Shown in pieces: positions 54,210 to 64,000 of a stretch of 64,000 nt of DNA (position 1 is its first letter; every line of letters starts with the position of its first letter). This stretch comes from Adineta vaga (lineage: Eukaryota; Rotifera). Both the position numbers and the translations under genes were made by a program. The notes below the pieces were generated by a model. That model made no database searches. It saw nothing but the letters and a program-made list of their open reading frames with translations, and was not told the DNA's origin. The DNA is taken from positions 12,710,001-12,774,000 of the forward strand of contig CP075493.1 of NCBI GenBank assembly GCA_021613535.1, given 5' to 3'.

Positions 54210-57058
54210 ATGTATAATTTCAATACTGAATCACTTCGCGAAACTGAATGTCAATATTGTCATCAGAAATATCCAACGAACTATCTAGATCTTCACGAGG
54301 TAAGTATATGCTGAGACTTCTATAGTGCTCTCTTAACACAAAATCGATCTCAAATTAGATACATTCAAACTCTATGAAACGACGTTGTTTTTCTCTAAAC
54401 CCTCAGTTATTATACATGGACATCAATTTCTGGAGAATCCTTCGAAGACTTGAAGATAGACTATGTTTTTATGTATTCATCTGAAATTTTGAAAGAAAGT
54501 TACTCTTCTCAAGTGAAAAGTCGTAGAATTACGTAGTTTCAGAATTTACGTTAGAACTTCTGATTTCGACAGAGAATTTATTATTGAAGCGTAAATTGAT
54601 GTGTATATAAACTACATTCTATGAATTATTATAGGCAGTATGTCCATTACGAGACTCAATCAATCGCAATTCTCGCGATAGAATGCCTATTGCAACTGCA
54701 CCAAATTTTAGAGACATTTCCGATAACAACAATTTTCCTCTCGAAGAATTACGGCCTGAAGAACATGGTATTGACAGGGCGAAGCCGATAAATAACAAGA
54801 AAAAGAACAATCTCTTGCAATCAATAAAGAACCATAAGCAACGTGCTGTGATTATAGTAGTCATCGTTGTAATAATCATAGTAATCATCACAGTGTCTAC
54901 TACTCTTGGTGTAGTTTTGGGAAGAAAATCTACGACAAATGTAATCAATGGCACTGATACATCTTCGAGTGAGTCTCTAAATATGTAGAATATAGATAAC
55001 TATGGTAAAAAACTATATATGTTTTATATATACATATAATGTTTTTACGAAGAATCATGAGATATTTATCATGCGTCTTTGTAGGTGTCGGTGAGATTAT
55101 GAGTAGATGTAAGTTTGGAAATAATGAGAAATATTTACCGTCACTGAAGTTAACATCAATCCTACTCATCCATTTTCAATTCATTTTTGGAATCATTCGT
55201 GAACTTTTTGCAGTACGCATTCCAATTAACAATAGCACACATTGGAGATATTCAACTTGATGCAACTATTTTATGAACACCTGATAACTAGTGATTTACT
55301 GTAAAGAAAACAAAAAGATTTATCCGAAGAGTATTCAGATGACACGTATATACAATATACTAAGATCCTTTCTAACAAGAAACAACTTCTCTTGATCGTT
55401 AGAATCAGTTTTAAAGTTTTCTCTAACTGAGTCTATTAGTATGACATCTTCTGTTGATATTGTCACTTTTTTATTTCAAAATTTCTCAAAAATGCAAAAT
55501 TTCCAATCACCGCCAACGGTCAAGACGTCGGCTTACAACTCTAGCATTAATTTGTTCTTCATATCAAAATGAAATCACATTGAAATACGATTCTCCTTTT
55601 CTTTTATAATAGCGACGACTTCTCTAGTAACTCTCACATAGAGCATCACTACTACCGAACTGATTAGTACTAGTAAGATCTGAATTCGATAACATTCTTT
55701 GAAATTAACTAATATTTAATGCTGATTTTATGTACTTTCGCATCTTTTATCTTAGCTTCTTATTTTATAACTTTATTTTGTTTCTTTAGCAGATTCTTCA
55801 ACGACAACGACAACAAAAACATCTTCAACAATAAGTGGTGAGTGATTTAAAAGTACACCGATTCGACAAAACTTATATTTCTCTATAATCTTACACTAAG
55901 GAAAAATTTTTAAACTTCAAATTCAACTAAACAAAATATAATTGTGTTACAGATCGAAGTATTTTCATCGAGAATCTCGATGAATTGTAATAGTAGTCAG
56001 AAGTAATCTGTTTTATACAAGAGTGTAGAACTTCAGGGAAATAGTTACCTCACTAAATCATTGACTTGCATGGTAGAGTTCTATACATTCTTCTTCTTCT
56101 TCTTAAATTCTCTCTAGCAACAACTACAAAAACCAGCATTGGTCCAACATGTTTGTTATCGACATGGAATGAGAATGGAACTACCATCGCTGGTTCACAA
56201 GATGGAATTCACGGCGACACTCCAGGTTTTCTTTATAAGCCACGTGATTTATTTATTGATAACAATGATGTTTACATTACTGATACGTTGAATCGTCGTA
56301 TAATAAAATACACACTGAATATTGCTCAAGAACATACTATTATCAGTGATATAACTACGCGTGGAATTGCCTTTGCTTCGGAGAAACAAATCATTTATTT
56401 TTCTAACTTTATATCCAATATGGAACGTATCGAACGAGTAAATAAGGATGGTTCGGGTGGATCTAGCACAATTGTACCATCCGGAGTTCTTAGCATCTGT
56501 TATAGTCTTGTTGTTCGACTTGAAAGTACTTACATCTGTGACACAAATAATCATCGTGTGATTTTATGGTTCAATGTTAATTCAAGCTATGTTAACGTTG
56601 CTGGTGGAAATGGATTTGGAACCGATCCTAATAAATTGCAAACACCTGAAGGAATATTCGTTGATGATGATGGAAATATTTACGTAGCTGATACACGCAA
56701 CCATCGAATACAGCTTTGGAAACAAGGAGCATCCGAAGGAAAGACTGTCGGCGGAAGTTCCCTTTCACTAGCTGGCTCGGGTATGAAAGATCTGCGAAAT
56801 CCTACAGCAGTTATCGTAGATAAATATGGTACAATGTTTATTGCTGATACTGGTAATCATCGAATCGTGCAATGGCTCAAAGATGACACACAGGCGAAAT
56901 CAATACTTGTAGGAAGGAATGGCTTAGCAGGACTAAGTTTAAATGAATTGAATAGACCTACAAATTTGAAATTTGACTCTGAGGGAAATCTCGTTGTGGT
57001 GGATAGTGAAAATAATCGCATACAAAAGTATTTAGTTGATAACAGTCACTGTTTATAA
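54210..57058 (+). CDS. Zinc-finger / transmembrane / NHL-repeat protein
   Basis: Four exons, 54210-54299, 54635-54968, 55800-55847 and 56118-57058, give 470 residues with all splice phases consistent. Exons 1-2 encode a small CxxC...HxxxC zinc-binding module (ECQYCHQKYPTNYLDLHEAV then C). Exon 2 continues with a basic stretch and one long helix (AVIIVVIVVIIIVIITVSTT, about residues 105-130), with the N-terminus probably cytosolic. A Ser/Thr linker (exon 3) leads to an NHL beta-propeller with repeats such as LFIDNNDVYITDTLNRRI, GIFVDDDGNIYVADTRNHRI and VIVDKYGTMFIADTGNHRI. These are likely extracellular ligand-binding blades. Introns here are far longer than usual in the window (335, 831 and 270 nt). 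Confidence 0.8.
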
Positions 57059-57182
57059 ACTGAATCTTTTGCGCTTTGAGTCTTTATTCTAAATAAAACA
57101 TACAATTGTTGCAACAGAAAAACAAAAAAAAGAAACTTGCAAACGGTTTAAGAGACTTGTTCAACGGAAGGATATTTCCCCA

Positions 57183-57785
57183 TTAAACTTCTGCAGTGAA
57201 GTCAGTTTCTGTTGTAGGTACTATTTCTGATGTTGTTGTTGTTGTTTCCAGTGTAGTTTTTACTGTAGTAGTACGTCTTGTTGTTGATATCGGCGTCGTG
57301 CAAGTTAAATCGATATATTTTTCACTTTTACAATCAAAGTTGAATACAGAATCGAATGAACATTGCATTAAATCAATTGTTGTGTTACTACAGCGCAGCT
57401 TGTTTAGCATAAATCGACATGGAACATTTATATGTTGATCTTTATGGTTGAAAGTGCACACTTCTTCTTCATGAACTGAACTATTTTTGGTGAATTTTGC
57501 TTCTGTATGACCTAATGTTCGACAAACTGTTTGTGCTTCTCGTCTATTGAAATTATCTGAGCATACCAAGCCACTAACAGAGAAAGTTTGATTCAATTGA
57601 AAAATATGAAAAGTAGTCTGGATTTTTAGAGGAAATTGATTAATAATCGAAATTTGTGTCAGTTCGCGTGGATAGAGAAGTACATTGTAATGACGTGGAC
57701 ATTTAATTTCATCTTGACTGAAGATTTGAGACACCTGTAGCAACGTTAGAATCATTACCAAGGTGAACAATTTGAAAACTACCAT
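57183..57785 (-). CDS. Secreted SRCR-like protein with Thr-rich tail
   Basis: Start taken at the ATG at 57785 (MVVFKLFTLVMILTLLQVSQ, a clear signal peptide). The frame is open 16 codons further up, but that part does not look like a signal sequence. 200 residues. The domain SVSGLVCSDNFNRREAQTVC and RTLGHTEAKF resembles the core of scavenger-receptor cysteine-rich domains (G.VC...F....A..VC..LG). Later cysteines follow in VCTFNH, VPCRFML and LRCSNT. The C-terminus is a Thr/Ser-rich, probably O-glycosylated stalk (TTRRTTTVKTTLETTTTTSE). No membrane anchor is seen. It pairs head-to-head with the related gene at 58398. Confidence 0.65.
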   Translation of the reverse strand: MVVFKLFTLVMILTLLQVSQIFSQDEIKCPRHYNVLLYPRELTQISIINQFPLKIQTTFHIFQLNQTFSVSGLVCSDNFNRREAQTVCRTLGHTEAKFTKNSSVHEEEVCTFNHKDQHINVPCRFMLNKLRCSNTTIDLMQCSFDSVFNFDCKSEKYIDLTCTTPISTTRRTTTVKTTLETTTTTSEIVPTTETDFTAEV

Positions 57786-58397
57786 TGTGCACTGTACAGA
57801 AAAGAAAGAACAGTGAGTTTTTTTTCTTTGCAAGAGTGAATGAAAGTAAAAGTAAAGTCTATAACGAAATCCTTAAGCAAAACTGGACACCTCTGTTAGC
57901 CTTCCATTGATTATGAAAAAACCAATCTAGTTCTACATACGAATAGTTTTCTAAGGAGTACAAAAAGACAAATATCAATGTTGTTCGCTGAAAATTGATA
58001 TCAAACAGTGCTGAGTAAAATATTTGATTAAAGAAAAAAAAAATGTCCTATCTTCATGGGATGTGGCATGTTGCTGATTTCTCACAATACTTTTTTTTAT
58101 TATTTTCTCATAAGGGTATGTTCTTTTTATTAAATTTATATGTCATTATTTTTTTTATCTTGCTCGATTTTCTGCTAAAACCAATTCTAGAACACATCTG
58201 GTTGATAAGTATTCGGAGAAAGCTGAATATTATTGCTCTTTGATCTTTGAATTAGATAAATCTATGTACATAGTGAATAATGATAATGGTAAAACTGATA
58301 AAAGGAGAAGTATATAAACCGACAATTTTATTGAGAAAAAGTATTAACCGCAAATTCAAACAGAAAACAATCTATTATTAATTATCTTCAATAAATC
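57786..58397. other. Shared upstream region of two divergent SRCR-like genes
   Basis: 612 bp between divergent ATGs. A TATATAAA-like element lies at about 58310-58317, some 80 bp before the plus-strand start. A 66-codon frame at 58043 is hydrophobic and low-complexity, so it was not called. Joint regulation of the pair is possible. Confidence 0.5.
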
Positions 58398-58970
58398 ATG
58401 CATGCTCGTTTAGCAATCCTTGTTTTTGTTTCAATTATTGGCTGTCATCAAATTGTTGGTTCACTTTTTGGTGAAGAAATTCTTCATGCGCTTCAACCCA
58501 GTTTACCAACATCGAGAGGTATCTTTGATAAAACATGCTCAAAACTTTACAATCTTTTGGCATTTCCACGACGTGTTCTTGGTCTTACTGTTCTTGAAAA
58601 TACACCAGTCCGTGTACGTGTTGAAATGGAAATGACAGATCCAGCAACAAATGCAAAAGACAATTTCTTTGTTGAAGGTCTCGTTTGTCAAAATGGCTTT
58701 AACCAATATGTTTGCGATGCTATCTGTCGTTCACAAAACAAACGATGTGTTGCAGTAGTACCAAACTTACCATTTCGTCCTGATCCAGTTAATTCTAGAG
58801 ACAAATGCTTTTTTCAATATGGTCAAGATCAACTTGAAATTCAATGCACTTATATTCTCGATAAATTCAGTTGTCCATTCAATGCCATCAATCTTGGTAA
58901 ATGTAATCATACAACTTTGTTTGAACATCAATGTGCTGGTGATATGCATGTTGGAGTAATGTGTGTCTAA
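58398..58970 (+). CDS. Secreted SRCR-like protein, paralogue of the 57183 gene
   Basis: 190 residues in one exon. Signal peptide about 1-22 (MHARLAILVFVSIIGCHQIV). The region shares with the minus-strand neighbour the order CSKLYNLLAFPRRVLGLTVL (compare CPRHYNVLLYPRELTQISII), then FFVEGLVCQNGFNQYVCDAI (compare FSVSGLVCSDNFNRREAQTV), and cysteines in KCFFQYGQDQ, IQCTYILDKFSC, GKCNHTT and the end VMCV. The relation to classical SRCR domains is weaker here because the LG motif is lost. No Thr-rich tail and no anchor; probably a soluble extracellular protein. Confidence 0.65.
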   Translation: MHARLAILVFVSIIGCHQIVGSLFGEEILHALQPSLPTSRGIFDKTCSKLYNLLAFPRRVLGLTVLENTPVRVRVEMEMTDPATNAKDNFFVEGLVCQNGFNQYVCDAICRSQNKRCVAVVPNLPFRPDPVNSRDKCFFQYGQDQLEIQCTYILDKFSCPFNAINLGKCNHTTLFEHQCAGDMHVGVMCV

Positions 58971-59434
58971 GTGTCGCACATTTTCTATTTTTAAAATATA
59001 GCAAATTTTCCTTTGTGTTTCCTATAAAGTAAAGACTCTATGAAAATGTAATCAACGAAATTATTAAATAAATAAAGTGTGTTTAACAATGATTCTATGA
59101 AAAAACTACAGGATAAATATTTTTTTAACTCAATGAAATCATTTTGAGAGTATGAATAGGAGTGTCAATATTATTCATCAACCGCACTCATACCCACACT
59201 CACCCTCAAAAGACGTTTTTATTCGTTTCTGGAATATTTTTACCATGATGTTTTCACACAACTAATTGCTTTCTTCATTTTTTCTTTTGCTCTTTAGCAA
59301 TACTATATTGTTTCAATACATTTCACAATTGGTATTATCAACCAACCTACATTGATGATTCAAAACCTATCAGACTTTAAATTTTTATTTGTTTAGAGAA
59401 CATGATAAACGGATGATTTATGAAAATAAGAACT
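58971..59434. other. Intergenic with a TGTGGG-like patch
   Basis: 3' flank of the SRCR-like gene. Bases 59189-59212 (CTCATACCCACACTCACCCTC and neighbours) resemble other telomere-like tracts in the window. No gene. Confidence 0.45.
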
Positions 59435-61446
59435 TTAGTAATCTTCAAGTTGAAATTCTTGTTTGAGTTGATATAAAGTTTTATTACTATGCCGTCGTGT
59501 ACATTCTTTTAATTGACGAATATATTCATCTGGTCGATCTTTTTTTCAACTGAGCTTTTTCTATGGATACAGCATCATCATAATTAGGTTCTTTTAACAG
59601 TTCCACAATACTTTGCAGAACTTAACACATAATCGTGTTATTTGTCCAACCACGATCAAGTAAATGATGACATATTTTACCATCTCCACTTACATCAACA
59701 TGATAAATTTCAGTTACAAAACGAATACGTGGTGGTTGTCGAGGGTATTCAAAATTGAATTAAACAAAAAGAAAACATCCTCACGACAAATATAGACGTT
59801 GATATTATCTATTGGAGTTTCCTTCGCATTGTGTGCTTCACGAAGAACTCGATGGTAATTTTAAGTAGACTGAATCTTTTCAGCAAATTGAACTGGAACT
59901 TTGCATGTAGCCTTGTGATGCATTTGTGTCGGCATCCGATATACAGGTTTGTTTACAATTCCATACGATTGAATGTCTCTTTCACAAAGCCAAATTGCTG
60001 TTTCTTGTTCAAATGTCGCACCGAATTCGATATCTGATAGAGGTTAATTTCGATATATATAACCATGAGTTCGTCTCGGTTACGTGTAATCGGACAAATA
60101 ACATCAAATGTAGTATCAAAGTGAATGAGTCCAACAGCATGAGCAGATTTACCAAAAACAATATTATCACACATGATTTCTAGCATTACAATACTCATAT
60201 CAAATACTGTTTTCGTATTATTTGGATTGATTGAAACGAATTTTTCAAACATCGATCGACTAATATCAAGTACTACAACAATAACAGTAATTTGTTGAAT
60301 TAGTGGTTTGACACTAAGATCATTGACACTTCCAACGTGTGTTGTTACACAAACATTTGAACGAAGATGATCAGGAATCAATGGATCTGGAACACCATTT
60401 CTGTTCGGTTCATAGGATTGAATATTTCAAAGATATGTTCAACTTCTCTAGCTTCTGTCCGATGACCTGTTTTAGGTCTTTTAGTCATTTTACGTGTGAA
60501 CAATAATGAAACAGTGCGATCTTGCATTAAAACTAGTTGATCATTAACATCTGTACGGATAGCACTACGCGTAATCAATATAAATGATTGATACTTTCGA
60601 GCCATAGTTGTATATAATTCTTTAATTCGATCATCAGTAAAACGCTCTATAGGAGCAATAGGAACACGTGTGTCCTGTGGTGGATCATAAATTAGATAAT
60701 CATAGCATTTACAAGACATAATATTTGCATAGTTGGATTTGTTTTGCATGTATATCGGGTAAACAATTGAATATCTACATGACGTATGACACCTACACGA
60801 ATTGTTCAAATATGTTTTGTTGTCGTTTGCCAAATCGATAAGATTAACAAGCTGATAAAAATCACTATCCGTTGCTTTCGGATTACATTGCTCGAGAAGC
60901 CAACAGAAAAGAACAGGAATAAAATCGCACTGTTCATGTTTGTTTATTTTAATAGGACAGAGTAAATTAAGTAATTGCAGTAAAGAATCAAAAATCAATG
61001 GTTTCTCAAACCAAAATATTGCACCTTCCATTGCATGTTTTAGAGCAAGAATAGCAGGTGAAAAAAGATACTTGCGAAGATGAATAAAGAATTGTGCTTC
61101 CATTGCTTGTCGCCACATACTCAATTCATCATTAGATCTAATAAAAAAGATATGTTATATACTATAGTAATATTCTTTGTTTTGTATGGCATGTTTCTCA
61201 GATAAAATAAATTCTCTTACTTATAGAAAAAAGACGTAACGCATAAAGACTACTGAGAAGTACACTTTGAGAACGTGGTGATTGAGTATACTTCACGAAA
61301 TATACTAGAGTCCACCATTCGGTATCGAGAGAGAATATATTGGGTATTTTTGTCTCATACGTATACATTTCATTGCTTTGTTGATATTGTTTGATCGCAT
61401 ACATATAAAAATGAGGTTCTGATGGTGTTAATTTCATCTTCTTCAC
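59435..61446 (-). pseudogene. vWA plus ubiquitin-conjugating (E2) domain protein, multiply broken
   Basis: Reading down the minus strand: an N-terminal part (LTPSEPHFYMYAIKQYQ, 61446-61205); a helical/Cys-rich part from 61124 with SMWRQAMEAQFF, CRCHTSCRYSI and RDDR-like KELYTTMARKYQSFIL; a von Willebrand A domain (TVIVVVLDISRSMFEKF, MIDAS DISRS with Asp-x-Ser-x-Ser); and an E2 UBC fold (EYPRQPPRIRFVTEIYHV, SGDGKICHHLLDRGW, VLQSIVELLKEPNYDDAV). Lesions: a frameshift near 60400, one before the E2 core near 59760, a TAA in MC-stop-VLQ (59624-59626), a further frameshift in the A-run before DRPDEYIRQL, and a doubtful joint near 61220. In life it would link protein binding to ubiquitin transfer. 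The family is known to me only as bdelloid-type fusions. Confidence 0.65.
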
Positions 61447-61456
61447 TAATAAATAT

Positions 61457-62439
61457 ATGCATACGATGTGTGATAGACAACTAGCTAGTTTTCAGACATC
61501 CACAGTAAATTCACAGAACACTGTAACTGTTGATGAAGAATCTGATGATTCATCACTAATAAAAAAAAAACACAAAACAACGGACCATTTTCCTGCTAGG
61601 AAATTAATCATAAGAGGCAAGTATCTATGTCAAAGTGCTTTCTATAACGGGTTATTATAAGAAGAAACTTTGGCTTTTTGATAGATCAATCATCTGATGT
61701 ATCAAAGACTAGTCCTCTCTATAATGCATACCGAGCTAATGATATTGATTTGGTGGAACAGTATTTGAAAACTGTGATGGTAAAGGATATCAATCGAATT
61801 GAACTAAATGGATCTACAGCACTTCACGTTGCTGCATTTCGAGGACATCAGAAAATCGTCGAATTATTACTCTCAGAAAGGTGCTAATTGTTCAACAATC
61901 AATCTATACGGTTATACTCCATTTGATGAGACGAAAACTGATATGATTAGAAAATAAATACATCGTCGTAGAACTTCTAAACGTTTTATCAGTGAACCAA
62001 TCGAATGGATTATCTCAGAAAATGATGCGGATTACCAAGCACATAAATATATCAAAATACTTGAATCATATGGAAACAATTCTCGAGTTCACACTTCAAT
62101 TGCGTGTATAAAAGCAAATTATCTAGAAAACGAAATAAAAGATATTGAAGGCATCGACACGATAAAAACATATTTTCATCATCATGGAAATAGCGACGTA
62201 TTGCATCAACTTTTTATGAACAAATCCTCGATAACGATGATCAATTAAGTGAACTATGCATGTATAATATTCGTAATAAAAGAACGGCATTGACTGTTCA
62301 GCATCTATCAGTGTATCCTCACGAAGAAGAAGTGTTTATTCTACCTTATACAGTATTCAAAATAATTGAATTAAAACATACCGGAAATTGTGTACCGCAA
62401 ATTGAAATACTACTGACAGAATATGAACCATGGGATTAA
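61457..62439 (+). pseudogene. Ankyrin-repeat / ADP-ribosyltransferase relic
   Basis: Exon 1 (61457-61616) ends with a GC donor (GCAAGT) instead of GT. Exon 2 starts at 61685 with QSSDVSKTSPLYNAYRANDI and one good ankyrin repeat (GSTALHVAAFRGHQKIVELL). A one-base insertion near 61880 breaks the frame and the repeat continues as NCSTINLYGYTPFDETKTD. A TAA at 61956-61958 follows. The inter-domain helices (SEPIEWIISENDADYQAHKY) then run to about 62215. The body of the ART domain is deleted, but its end survives: LCMYNIRNKRTALTVQHL, then YPHEEEVFILPYTVFKI with an intact Glu-x-Glu, closing at 62439. Normal members transfer ADP-ribose to proteins. It starts 11 bp from the opposed vWA-E2 relic. Confidence 0.7.
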
Positions 62440-62731
62440 CAGCTATTTACCATTTAAAAGAATCTATTAGGTCTACACTCTCATTCTCAATATGCTTTAT
62501 AAAATCTATAATCACATATTTGTTATTGTTCGATAACTATTTATTATCAATGAAATAAAAGGAGAAAAAAATGGCTTGTGACATTTTTCTTATCTTTCGG
62601 TTTGAATAAAGCCGTCATAAGGCAAAGAAAAAAATACGTGTTTTAAGTATTTTGTCTGTTCTGTAAATGACAAGGCGAAAACTCACATGTATATAATAAT
62701 GAAGAGCAATTTAGAAGGACGCATAAACACC

Positions 62732-64000
62732 ATGGGAGTTACTGGTTCTCGAGAAAATTCAGCGAAGAAGCCCGTCGTACTCATCGTCGGAGGCGGATAT
62801 GGTGAGTAAAATAAACTCATTTAAAATATCATCATTGCATTTGTCTTTATTTATTTCTACTATAAGGTGGTGTCAAATGCGCTCAATTACTCGATAAAAA
62901 TGGCCAATTTTTCGTTGTACTCATTGATCGCAAATCTTATTTTCTGAACAATGTTGCTACATTACGTGCTTGTGTCGAGCCGAACTGTGCGCGTCGAATA
63001 ATGATTCCTTATGATCGACTACTTACTCATGGTTTGCATTCAACAAAATGTGAATTTTTTTCTATTTCATTTTGTTTTATTTCATGTTCTAGGTTGTGTT
63101 GTACAAGCTGAGGTGATATCGATTTCTTCGAATGGTGTGATGGTTCATGGATACGATCAACCTATTCATTTTAACTATTTAATCATTGCTACCGGATCTT
63201 CTTATGCATTTCCGGGTAAAATAGCCGAAGTTCAACGTGCACAAGCAATCTCACATTACAGTTCTATGCGAGAACAGATTGCGCAAGCACATCGAATTCT
63301 TGTTATTGGTGGAGGTTCTGTTGGTGTGGAACTTTGTGGTGAAGTGGCTACGGACTTTCCAGGAAAGGAGATTACTCTTGTGCACAGTGGTTCTACATTA
63401 CTTCAACCGAATGTATTCAATGAAAAACTGTATACTAATCTCCAACGACAGTTGGAAAAATTGAACGTTAAAATCTTGCTCAATGAGAGAATCAAATTGA
63501 TAAATGTTGCCAGTACACAATCGTCTGTCAACTATATTTATGGTGAGAAAACCTTTCTGACAGAGAATAAAAAACAATCCATAACAGCTGACCTCACATT
63601 TATTTGCACGGGAGCACCAGTAAACAATAAGAGTCTGATGAAAAGTGATCTTGCTGAAAAAATCGATCCTCAAAATGGCCGACTTAGAGTCAACGGTTAT
63701 TTACAAGTCGAAGGATGTACAAATATCTTCGCTATTGGCGACATTAGTAACAAGGAAAATCAAATGGCTTATTATGCTGAAATTCAAGCAGAATATGTTG
63801 CATCTTTAATTCGATTAATTGAAGGGAAAAAATCATATCCTAAAGAATATCAAGCTAGTCAATATCCGGTCATGTTTGTTACAGTCGGAAGGAACGGTGG
63901 AACGGGTCAACTACCCATTAAAAGTGGTCTTGTTGTCGGTTCGTAAAAATAATTTTAACTAATTGGAAATTTGAATTTTTTTTTCTTATTCTGTAAAGGA
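62732..64000 (+). CDS. FSP1/AIFM2-like NAD(P)H oxidoreductase, 3' end outside window
   Basis: Exons 62732-62801, 62867-63031 and 63093-63942 join in consistent phases. A donor at 63943 and an acceptor ending 63998 (56-nt intron) suggest a last exon beginning at 63999. If unspliced, the frame stops at 63946 after 362 residues, close to the family length of about 370. The N-terminus MGVTGSRE has Gly2 and fits N-myristoylation, as in human FSP1. The FAD-binding GGGYGGVKCAQLL is made by splicing; YLIIATGSSYAFPG and the NAD-binding ILVIGGGSVGVELCGEVATD are clear, as is the second FAD motif NIFAIGDIS. Expected reaction: NAD(P)H-dependent reduction of ubiquinone or vitamin K at membranes, which limits lipid peroxidation. 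Confidence 0.88.

Noticed and set aside
55039-55260. 73-codon plus-strand frame inside intron 3 of the NHL gene
   Set aside because: Lies between well-supported splice sites and has no family resemblance.
1-64000. tRNA, rRNA, CRISPR, bacterial operon or viral genes
   Set aside because: No cloverleaf with consensus A/B boxes, no repeat-spacer array and no capsid or polymerase motif was noticed; short introns show a eukaryotic nuclear source.

Overview
The window looks like nuclear DNA from a bdelloid rotifer (Adineta/Rotaria-type). It is AT-rich, and its protein-coding genes have very short GT-AG introns, mostly 44-67 nt. The gene families are also typical of bdelloids: F-box/LRR proteins, TPR proteins with an ADP-ribosyltransferase-like domain, many divergent rhodopsin-like GPCRs, an NHL-repeat membrane protein, an ankyrin-ART relic, and several genes with a non-animal look. 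This assignment rests on my recognition of families and was not checked by search. I found no tRNA, rRNA, CRISPR array or intact transposon.

Layout. 0.4-2.7 kb: a broken F-box gene, then a decayed leucine-rich-repeat gene with one 28-residue repeat per 84-bp exon. 2.8-9.8 kb: a TPR/ART-like protein (-), a dual-specificity phosphatase (-) and an intact four-exon F-box protein with a 19-nt microexon (+). 11.7-17.7 kb: GPCR and caspase relics, two intact GPCRs (-) and a quinone-oxidoreductase-like MDR enzyme (+). 18.4-29.98 kb: a run of enzymes and effectors: an EF-hand plus protein-glutaminase-like protein, a short-chain dehydrogenase scrap, a broken fungal-type FAD oxidase, an M61-like peptidase with an altered HEXXH motif, a carboxylesterase, a defensin-like peptide exon and a plant-DEG9-type HtrA protease. 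31-38 kb: a phosphatase relic, two small unrecognised genes and a multi-TM protein with one frameshift. 39-53.5 kb: five Ly6/uPAR-like GPI-anchor-type genes (three on -, two on +) around a 1599-residue LDLR/EGF/7TM receptor, then a GPCR relic. 54-59 kb: a zinc-finger/TM/NHL protein and a divergent pair of SRCR-like secreted proteins. 59.4-62.4 kb: two head-to-head pseudogenes (vWA-E2 and ankyrin-ART). 62.7 kb to the end: an FSP1/AIFM2-like NAD(P)H oxidoreductase that runs off the window.

There is no operon-like unit. Many intact genes are cell-surface or secreted (GPCRs, Ly6, SRCR, LDLR/EGF, esterase, M61, defensin), which would suit environmental sensing and defence. Pseudogenes are unusually dense: at least nine loci carry stops, frameshifts or internal deletions. 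All three stop codons occur as lesions, so recoding is not the explanation. I rebuilt most gene models by joining short exons at GT-AG sites that restore frame and family alignment; exon coordinates are in each entry.
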